Below are positions 1-5,345 of a stretch of 6,746 nucleotides of DNA, in pieces; position 1 is the first letter of the stretch, and each line of letters begins with the position of its first letter. Below the pieces are notes generated by a model. That model saw only the letters and a program-made list of their open reading frames with translations. It did not search any database and had not been told where the DNA came from. The DNA comes from Planctomycetaceae bacterium (GTDB lineage: Bacteria > Planctomycetota > Planctomycetia > Pirellulales > UBA1268): contig CANHYS010000117.1 of assembly GCA_947464585.1 (NCBI GenBank), positions 1-6,746 on the forward strand, in the 5' to 3' direction. The translations under genes and the position numbers were made by a program.

Positions 1-1227
1 CAGGCAGGCCTGTTGCTGTCGGTGATGAACGGCCTGGTGGGACTGCTCGGGTATGTCTATCAGGTGCTGATGGGCCGGCTCCTGGCACCGGGTGACTTCG
101 CGCTGTTCAGCACCCTCATGGCATTGGTCATGGTGGTGGGTGCACCATTGGGCGCCATGGTCATGCTGCTGGCACGACGCGTGGCCTCCCTGAACGCGGT
201 CTATCGCAGGCAGTCCGTGGCGAGGCTGTATTGGAAGGCCTCTGCATGGCTGGCCGGAGCGGCGGTGCTGTTTTGCATCGGGCTTCAGGCCTGCATGCCG
301 TGGGCGCTCGAGTCTGTGAAATCGAGTGATGCCGTTGCCATGTGGTTGTTTGGTGGGTCCATGGTGTTCGGCGCCGTGGGACTGGTCAACAGCGGTTTTC
401 TTCAGGGGCTCGAGCGGTTTCGCTGGCTCGGTGGCATGGGCGTGGCAGGCGTCATGAGCAAGATCGCGATCAGTGTCGGCCTGGTGATGCTCTGCGGCGG
501 CGGTGTCCGCGGCGCCCTCGGCGGAGTGTTGGCTTCGGCACTGCTGGTCTGGGGGGCCGGCACGTGGGGCCTGCGCCGCGACATTCTTCCGCAGGCCGCT
601 GCCGAGCCGGAGGAGGACGACCGGATGCACCTCCGCGGCGTGCCCGCGGTGGTGGTCGCCAGCGTGGCTTTTGCCGCGATGACACAACTCGACATGGTGC
701 TGGTCAACCGGTATTTCGACAGCGGCCTCGCCGCCCAGTATGCGGCGGCATCGGTCCTGGGCAAGGCGGTGCTCTATCTCCCAGGAGGCCTCGTGCTGGC
801 ACTTCTGCCGATCGTGGCGGCGCGGAAGGCCAGAAAGCAGTCGAGCGGCACCATGCTGGGGCAGGCGTTGCTCATCACATTCCTGCTCTGCGGCGCGGCG
901 GCGGTGGCCTACGCCTTGTGCGGAAGGTGGCTGGTGGGCCTGCTCTACGGTGACAAGTATCCCGAAGCTGGCGGCCTGCTGGCCTCGTATGGATTTGCCA
1001 TCCTGCCCATGGCGCTGGTGATGGTGGCGGAGCACTTTCTCATCGCCCAGGGCCGCGTCGTGTTTGCATGGCTCTTCGTGCTGATCGCGCCCCTGCAGGT
1101 GGCGGCGATCCATGTCTGGCACCCCAATCTCCAGGCAGTCATCGGCATCATGGGGCTCTGTGGCACGGTGCTCGCGGTGGCGGGATGCGGCATCCTGCTG
1201 TGGGAGTCACGGCGAAACCGCCCGTGA
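1..1227 (+). CDS. Polysaccharide/oligosaccharide flippase (Wzx/MATE-like), 5' partial
   Basis: Integral membrane protein of the MOP/MATE-like superfamily, expected to flip lipid-linked glycan intermediates from the cytoplasmic to the periplasmic face of the inner membrane. The frame is open to the left edge, so the TTG at 13 is probably internal; 408 residues are visible. About eleven or twelve hydrophobic segments can be seen. Near residues 25-60 is the family-typical stretch GRLLAPGDFALFSTL followed by LLARRVA. In the second half, LDMVLVNRYF and QYAAASVLGKAVLYLPGG match the conserved middle of this flippase group, where an aspartate sits in a membrane helix and is followed by the Y-AA-VLGKA-L--P pattern. 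The protein ends in a short basic tail (SRRNRP). It converges on the epimerase gene with 9 bp between stop codons. The family call is strong; the transported substrate cannot be read from sequence, and its link to the neighbouring sugar genes is inferred from position. Confidence 0.85.
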   Translation, partial: QAGLLLSVMNGLVGLLGYVYQVLMGRLLAPGDFALFSTLMALVMVVGAPLGAMVMLLARRVASLNAVYRRQSVARLYWKASAWLAGAAVLFCIGLQACMPWALESVKSSDAVAMWLFGGSMVFGAVGLVNSGFLQGLERFRWLGGMGVAGVMSKIAISVGLVMLCGGGVRGALGGVLASALLVWGAGTWGLRRDILPQAAAEPEEDDRMHLRGVPAVVVASVAFAAMTQLDMVLVNRYFDSGLAAQYAAASVLGKAVLYLPGGLVLALLPIVAARKARKQSSGTMLGQALLITFLLCGAAAVAYALCGRWLVGLLYGDKYPEAGGLLASYGFAILPMALVMVAEHFLIAQGRVVFAWLFVLIAPLQVAAIHVWHPNLQAVIGIMGLCGTVLAVAGCGILLWESRRNRP

Positions 1228-1236
1228 ATCGAGCGC

Positions 1237-2409
1237 CTAAGCCGGGTGTTGACCGAGAAGGTGTTCGGCGATCGTGCGGCTGGGGTGGATCTCGGATGCG
1301 ATGCCGTCGCGCTTCCATGGAGATGGATCGGCGAGGAATCGATCGATCACGGAGAAGTCCTTCATGCTGAGGAGGGCGTTCTCTCCCAGACCCTCGCGGC
1401 GTTCGCTTTCACGGCGCAGGATCAGGCATGCCTTGCCAAGAAAATAACATTCTTCCTGGTTGCTGCCGCCGTCGCTGACGACGAACTCCGCCGCGTTCAA
1501 CAGCCGTGTGAAATCGAAGTAGGACTGCCTCGGCAGGGCGACGATGTGCGGATTGCCGGTCAGCCGGTCGAGCAGGCCAAGCGACGCGAGCGCCACCTCC
1601 GCCGGCTTGTGGAGGATCGCGACGCAGGGAATCTCGGCTGACTTCCTCTCGACGCGAGCGAGCATGCCGTCGAGGAAGGGGCGGTCGAGCAGGTTTTCCT
1701 GGCGGTGGCAGACGAACAGGAAAAACCGTGGCGGAACCCGCGACAGGATGTCGTCGTCGGCGCGGTGGGCGAGAGCCAGTCGGAGTGAGTCGAGGAGCGT
1801 GTTCTCCTGCGTGTCGATGATCTTCAGGTGCCTGTAGCCTCGCAGGTTGCCGCATGCCCAGGCGCCGGGGCAAAACGCCCAACTGGCGAATCGCGACACT
1901 CCCACCCGGCACAACTCTTCCGGAAATGGCCGCAGGAGATTGAAGCTGCGGAGTCCAGCCTCGACGTGGACGACGTCGGCCCCCGTGAACCACCCGGCGA
2001 TCGAGCCGATGAGCGTGCTCACCGTGTCGCCGTGCACGAGCAGCAGGGGCCTGGGCCGACGGCGGTGAGGCCGGCGGCCGTCCGCCGCGGTGGCGTGTCG
2101 CCGGAACACCCGCCTGCAGACGGCGAACGAAGCGATCAGGCAACCAGCCGCCCAGAGGGCGAACCAGAACGGTGTCTGCGTGATCGGCTTCCGGGTCACC
2201 CAGTTGTCCACGCCGTCGGGGAAGACGAGGGGATAGAGGTCGCTCTGGGAGAGATCGTTTTGGCCTGTCGCGATGGGCACGACCTCGCGGCCATGCCGTC
2301 GCAGTTCCAGGATCACCGGAGCCAGCTTGATCAGTTCCGCGACCGTGCCCACCCAGACGAACAGGGCTGGTTCCGCGGCAGGTGAATCGTCCCCGGGCTC
2401 AGGAGTCAT
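1237..2409 (-). CDS. UDP-N-acetylglucosamine 2-epimerase (WecB-like, Epimerase_2 family)
   Basis: A 390-residue cytoplasmic enzyme of the GT-B-fold Epimerase_2 family; members interconvert UDP-GlcNAc and UDP-ManNAc for surface glycans. Visible motifs in order: GTVAELIKLAPVI (21-33), HGDT (126-129), HVEAGLR (148-154), PFPEE-CR (161-168), CHRQEN (234-239), and SDGGSNQEE with a downstream LGKACLILR-ESER-EG (312-340). By motif alignment with E. coli WecB, the catalytic acids and histidine appear kept (D128, E150, E164, H235), but the arginine of the usual GTRPE signature is valine 23. Residues about 81-98 form an unusually hydrophobic stretch followed by many arginines. Length is near the family norm of about 370-390. 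The ATG overlaps the stop of the upstream glycosyltransferase gene as ATGA, which supports this start and suggests translational coupling. It ends with TAG, tail to tail with the flippase. The family is firm; exact substrate and activity are less certain because of the arginine loss. Confidence 0.88.
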   Translation of the reverse strand: MTPEPGDDSPAAEPALFVWVGTVAELIKLAPVILELRRHGREVVPIATGQNDLSQSDLYPLVFPDGVDNWVTRKPITQTPFWFALWAAGCLIASFAVCRRVFRRHATAADGRRPHRRRPRPLLLVHGDTVSTLIGSIAGWFTGADVVHVEAGLRSFNLLRPFPEELCRVGVSRFASWAFCPGAWACGNLRGYRHLKIIDTQENTLLDSLRLALAHRADDDILSRVPPRFFLFVCHRQENLLDRPFLDGMLARVERKSAEIPCVAILHKPAEVALASLGLLDRLTGNPHIVALPRQSYFDFTRLLNAAEFVVSDGGSNQEECYFLGKACLILRRESERREGLGENALLSMKDFSVIDRFLADPSPWKRDGIASEIHPSRTIAEHLLGQHPA

Positions 2410-3356
2410 GCGTGTGTGCGTGGCCCTCTTTTCCGGCGGAGCAGATAGAGCGGCCTGTCGACCGCCTCCGTGTGGATGTGGCCGATGTAGAGGGCGACCA
2501 GTCCGATCGACAGGAGGACGACCCCGTTGAGAAGGACATTGACCACGATGACGAAGGAGATCGAGGAAAACTTGAAGACATCTCCCGTCATCTTGTCGAC
2601 GCCCATCACCAGCAGCAGGGCACCGAACACCACGGTGCTGAACATCCCCAGATAGCCCGCCAGCCGCAGGGGCAGGAGCGAAAACGACATGAAACTGTTG
2701 AGCGCCAGCTGCGCAAGCTTCGCGTAGCTGTAGCCGGCCACGCCGGCGGTTCGTTCCGGGGCCTCGAAGTCGATTGACGACCTTCTGAAGCCCATCCAGT
2801 CGACGAGGCCGCGGACCATCCGGTTCTTTTCCCGGAAGCCCTTGAGGGCGTCGATGACTTCGCGATCGAGCAGGCGGAAATCGGTCGTTCCCGGCTCCAT
2901 GGGGAAGTCGGATATGGCGTTGAGGAGCTTGTAGAAAACGGACGAGCCGAGCCGGCGTGCCAGGGGCTGCTTGTCGATGCGGGTCCGCCGGGCGACGACG
3001 ACCTCGCTGCCGCGCTCCCAGCGATCGATCAGTTGTGGAATGTAGGAGGGGGGATGCTGGAGATCGGCGTCCATGATGATCACGGCATCGCAGTCCAATG
3101 CATCGATCCCTGCGGTGAGGGCGATCTCCTTGCCAAAGTTCCGCGACAGTTCGAGCAGGCGGATGCGGTTGTCCTTCGCGGCCAGGGTCTCGATCTGGGC
3201 AACGGAGTCATCGCTGCTCCCGTCGTCGACGAACAGCAGGCTGAAATCGTAGCGGTCGATCCCGGCCGTGACCGCGTGCAACTCTGACACCAGCTTCGGG
3301 ATGTTTCGGCCTTCGTTGTAGACCGGCACGAGGATCGTGATCGTCGGCTTCGACAT
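2406..3356 (-). CDS. GtrB/DPM1-like polyprenyl-phosphate glycosyltransferase (GT2, membrane-anchored)
   Basis: A 316-residue family 2 glycosyltransferase. Relatives (GtrB, ArnC, dolichol-phosphate mannose synthase) move a sugar from a nucleotide donor onto polyprenyl phosphate at the cytoplasmic face of the membrane. The GT-A domain fills residues 1 to about 225: ITILVPVYNEGRNI (6-19), VDDGSSDDS (43-51), LSRNFGKEIALTAG (70-83), the metal-binding DADLQHPP (96-103), TTDFRLLDR (157-165) and RMVRGLVDWMGF (179-190). Two membrane helices follow at about 229-252 and 266-292, then a short basic tail containing RPLYLLRRKR. This is the standard GtrB-type layout and length. The start is supported by AAGGGA five bases before the ATG. 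It follows the other glycosyltransferase gene after 14 bp and overlaps the epimerase gene by 4 bp. No small GtrA-like flippase gene is beside it. The donor sugar cannot be told from sequence. Confidence 0.9.
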   Translation of the reverse strand: MSKPTITILVPVYNEGRNIPKLVSELHAVTAGIDRYDFSLLFVDDGSSDDSVAQIETLAAKDNRIRLLELSRNFGKEIALTAGIDALDCDAVIIMDADLQHPPSYIPQLIDRWERGSEVVVARRTRIDKQPLARRLGSSVFYKLLNAISDFPMEPGTTDFRLLDREVIDALKGFREKNRMVRGLVDWMGFRRSSIDFEAPERTAGVAGYSYAKLAQLALNSFMSFSLLPLRLAGYLGMFSTVVFGALLLVMGVDKMTGDVFKFSSISFVIVVNVLLNGVVLLSIGLVALYIGHIHTEAVDRPLYLLRRKRGPRTHA

Positions 3357-3361
3357 GGCGT

Positions 3362-3367
3362 TCCCTT
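3362..3367 (-). promoter_or_regulatory. Ribosome-binding site of the GtrB-like gene
   Basis: Reading the minus strand, AAGGGA lies five bases before the ATG at 3356, within the 14-bp gap after the previous gene's TAA. It supports this start and shows that the gene has its own initiation signal in addition to lying in the operon. Confidence 0.6.
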
Positions 3368-3371
3368 GCGG

Positions 3372-4457
3372 TTACGGCGTTTTCACGCCCGAGACAGTCG
3401 GCAATTCCTGACGCCCGCCATACGAAGTCAGTTTCGGCCGGATGCCGAGGCACTTGAGCGTCATCTGGAAAGGGATGTACATCGCGAGAAAGAACGACAG
3501 CGGCGCGTGAATGAGGGCGATGGGACATGACCGGCGGATCGCCACGGCGATCGATTCGATCGCAGGCCCGACGATCGTCGCGGCATAGGGAATGAACAAG
3601 AGTCGCTTGAGCCTCATGCCCGCATGCTGGAATGAAAGGCGGTTGGAGTAGCCCGTGCCGGGAAGCGTGGGATAGTGAACGTTGACCACCACTCGCCACA
3701 TCAGTTTCCGCACGTAGCGGGCCAGCGTGTCGGCGGAGTCGTGGGTGATCGGGCAATTCTTCGCCAGCCCCATCGTGCGGGCATGCCGCGCGGCCCGATA
3801 GAGCAACTGCGGAATCACCGACTCGTCCGTGGCCGGGCCCCCGAGGGCCGGTGCGAGCCGAGGAGAGTCTATCACCACGCCTGCGGCGAGGTCCATCAGC
3901 GGCAGTTCGTCGGTGGCGTCGAAGCCCAGCACAATCGCGTCGTCATCTTCACGGACGACCGAATACCGGCGTCGCATCGACGGCACGTAGGCCCGGCTGT
4001 CGTACGGCATGCGGTACATGAACCGTGCGAAGGGGTCGGCAAACAGGTTGATGTAGTCGTTGATCGGCGATGCGCCCGGAGGCTTCCGGTATCCGCTCGA
4101 GCCGATGAAGATCAGGGCCTCGTTCCCGCGCAGCGCGTCCACCTTGATCCGGATGTCGTCCGGATTGTCGAGGACCTCGTCGGAGTCGAGAAACATCAGG
4201 TACTCGCCGCGGGCCTGCAGGAGGCCGATGTGCTTGGCGAATTCCTGCTGGACTTTGTTGTTCGTCAGGACGGTGCAGCCGTACTGACGGGCGATCGGCA
4301 GCGTGTCATCGGTCGAGCCGCCGTCGATGAGCAGCACCTCGACATCCTCTGCGGGGTAGGACTGGCGGGCGATCGACTCCAGCGTGTTTCGCAGCGTGCG
4401 TTGGGCGTTCAGCGTCGGCACGATGATGCTGACGAGCGTTTGCCGATACGGTTGCAT
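3372..4457 (-). CDS. Family 2 glycosyltransferase
   Basis: A GT-A-fold glycosyltransferase, 361 residues from the ATG chosen here. Near the N-terminus are VSIIVPTLNAQRTL, then LIDGGSTDDT, and the metal/donor-binding FLDSDE, the standard order for family 2 enzymes. A middle region of about 150 residues (from YRKPPGASPINDY to the R-ARTMG stretch) has no motif I recognise and probably forms the acceptor side. The C-terminal part has two hydrophobic segments, roughly LLFIPYAATIVGPAI and IALIHAPLSFFLAMYIPF, suggesting membrane attachment. Start choice: the ATG at 4457 has GAGG five bases upstream, while the in-frame GTG at 4481 (eight more residues) has no ribosome-binding site. It appears to be the first gene of the leftward cluster, preceded by the divergent intergenic region with the hairpin. 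It probably adds a sugar to a lipid-linked glycan; the donor and acceptor are unknown. Confidence 0.85.
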   Translation of the reverse strand: MQPYRQTLVSIIVPTLNAQRTLRNTLESIARQSYPAEDVEVLLIDGGSTDDTLPIARQYGCTVLTNNKVQQEFAKHIGLLQARGEYLMFLDSDEVLDNPDDIRIKVDALRGNEALIFIGSSGYRKPPGASPINDYINLFADPFARFMYRMPYDSRAYVPSMRRRYSVVREDDDAIVLGFDATDELPLMDLAAGVVIDSPRLAPALGGPATDESVIPQLLYRAARHARTMGLAKNCPITHDSADTLARYVRKLMWRVVVNVHYPTLPGTGYSNRLSFQHAGMRLKRLLFIPYAATIVGPAIESIAVAIRRSCPIALIHAPLSFFLAMYIPFQMTLKCLGIRPKLTSYGGRQELPTVSGVKTP

Positions 4458-4485
4458 CGATGCCTCGGTCGAAGGTATCACGAGA

Positions 4486-4530
4486 CCGATGGTGCCAGTT
4501 TGTAGGGCATCCCTCCAACTGTACCATCGG
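4486..4530. repeat. Imperfect inverted repeat / 45-nt hairpin in the divergent region
   Basis: The outer arms CCGATGGT (4486-4493) and ACCATCGG (4523-4530) are perfect 8-bp complements. After a small asymmetric loop, CAGTT (4496-4500) pairs with AACTG (4517-4521). After another small loop, AGGG (4504-4507) pairs with CCCT (4511-4514) around a CAT turn. The whole forms a nearly continuous stem of 17 Watson-Crick pairs. No T-run follows on either side, so it does not look like an intrinsic terminator. It lies 28 bp upstream of the leftward ATG at 4457 and 115 bp upstream of the methyltransferase GTG. It could be an operator for a dimeric regulator or a structured 5' leader of the leftward mRNA; both roles are inference. 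Confidence 0.6.
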
Positions 4531-4634
4531 ACTCGGGTACGATGCGGATAGGCTTGCCGGGCCGGTTTCGCCGCGGAGATCGCAGCGTTTCGGGGTGGCT
4601 CGGTTGCGGTCGCCGCTGGACGTGCAAGAAGAGA

Positions 4635-4640
4635 GAGGTG
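4635..4640 (+). promoter_or_regulatory. Ribosome-binding site deciding the methyltransferase start
   Basis: GAGGTG, within a purine-rich run at 4631-4641, lies five bases before the GTG at 4646. It is the only good ribosome-binding site near the beginning of the methyltransferase frame, and it favours the GTG over the upstream in-frame ATG at 4460. Confidence 0.6.
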
Positions 4641-4645
4641 GACTG

Positions 4646-5341
4646 GTGCTGAGATCGTGGTTCATTGGGTTGTTCGATTCGGCGATGGAGCTGAACCGAA
4701 GACAGATTCTTGCCGACTTGCCGCGTCATGGCGGCAGATTGCTCGATCTCGGATGTGATGATGGCGACTGGACGATGAAACTCGCGTCCGTCACCCCGCG
4801 GGAGGGCGTTCACGGTGTCGAGGTCATCGAGGAGCGTGCCGTGGTCGCGCGGAGTCGTGGCGTGGATGTCGTCGTCGCCGATCTAGCCCACGCGCTGCCG
4901 TTGCCTGCAGATACGTTTGATGTGATTCATGCGAATCAGGTTATCGAGCACGTGCCAGACATCGACCTGTTCGCCACCGAAATCCGGCGGTTGCTGAAGC
5001 CGGGTGGAATTGCGATCGTGAGCACGGAAAATACGAGCAGTTGGCACAACGTCTTTGCCGCATTCTGTGGATGGCAGATGTTCTCGTCGACGAATCTTTC
5101 GGGGGTCAGGCTTGGGATCGGCAATCCCCTCGCCGTGCACCGTGGTGAGTCGGATCACGTGAAGACGTGGACGCACAAGGTGCTTTTTTCGGCCCGAGGC
5201 CTGCGCGAGTTTTTCGAGGCACACGGATTCGAGATCGTGGCGCTGAGGGGCGCGGGTTACCACCCGCTTCCCGCGTGGCTTGGCCAGTGGGATGTGTCGC
5301 ACTCCCACTTCATCACGATTCTTGCGAGAAAGCCGGCCTGA
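4646..5341 (+). CDS. Class I SAM-dependent methyltransferase (Methyltransf_11-like)
   Basis: A soluble Rossmann-fold methyltransferase of 231 residues that transfers a methyl group from S-adenosylmethionine to an unidentified acceptor. Motif I is LLDLGCDDG (32-40), the SAM-binding loop. The acidic residue ending strand 2 is E60 in HGVEV, and D79 in VVADL follows. The post-I motif is FDVIHANQVIEHV (91-103), and LLKPGGIAIVSTEN (116-129) is the usual strand-5 region. The C-terminal half (WHNVF..., HVKTWTHKVLFS, LREFFEAHGFEIV) resembles small-molecule methyltransferases of this group. The GTG at 4646 is chosen for its GAGGTG site; the frame stays open back to an ATG at 4460, but those 62 extra codons show no family features and cross the intergenic hairpin. 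It faces away from the glycosyltransferase cluster and converges on the DUF1549/1553 gene with 4 bp between them. Methylation of a glycan sugar would fit the context but is only inferred. Confidence 0.87.
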   Translation: MLRSWFIGLFDSAMELNRRQILADLPRHGGRLLDLGCDDGDWTMKLASVTPREGVHGVEVIEERAVVARSRGVDVVVADLAHALPLPADTFDVIHANQVIEHVPDIDLFATEIRRLLKPGGIAIVSTENTSSWHNVFAAFCGWQMFSSTNLSGVRLGIGNPLAVHRGESDHVKTWTHKVLFSARGLREFFEAHGFEIVALRGAGYHPLPAWLGQWDVSHSHFITILARKPA

Positions 5342-5345
5342 AAGC

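Larger units (their letters stand above)
4458..4645. promoter_or_regulatory. Divergent intergenic/promoter region
   Basis: This 188-bp stretch separates the leftward glycosyltransferase cluster from the rightward methyltransferase gene, so it should carry promoters for both. I see no convincing -35/-10 pair in either direction, which is not unusual for a GC-rich planctomycete. It contains a GAGG ribosome-binding site for the leftward gene at 4463-4466, a 10-bp palindrome (GCATCGATGC) at 4454-4463 overlapping the leftward ATG, a 45-nt hairpin at 4486-4530, and a GAGGTG site for the rightward gene. The frames extending into it from both sides show no conserved protein features. That promoters lie here is inferred from gene orientation. 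Confidence 0.55.

Noticed and set aside
342..953. 203-codon open frame inside the flippase gene
   Set aside because: It is a frame-shifted reading of the flippase with a very arginine-rich product and no recognisable domain.
1246..2385. Long plus-strand open frames opposite the epimerase gene
   Set aside because: They are low-complexity, Arg/Pro/Gly-rich translations antisense to a clear enzyme gene, as expected from high GC content.
4458..4481. GTG start at 4481 for the family 2 glycosyltransferase
   Set aside because: No ribosome-binding site precedes it, while the ATG at 4457 has GAGG at five bases and begins just before the conserved SIIVPTLN strand.
4478..4510. Possible 10-residue leader peptide (MPYKLAPSVS) on the minus strand, ending at the alternative GTG at 4481
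   Set aside because: Its GGAGGG lies directly against the ATG, too close for normal initiation, and the peptide has no run of regulatory codons.
4460..4645. N-terminal extension of the methyltransferase from the ATG at 4460
   Set aside because: The extra 62 codons show no family features, cross the intergenic hairpin and nearly abut the divergent start. The GTG at 4646 has a good GAGGTG site.
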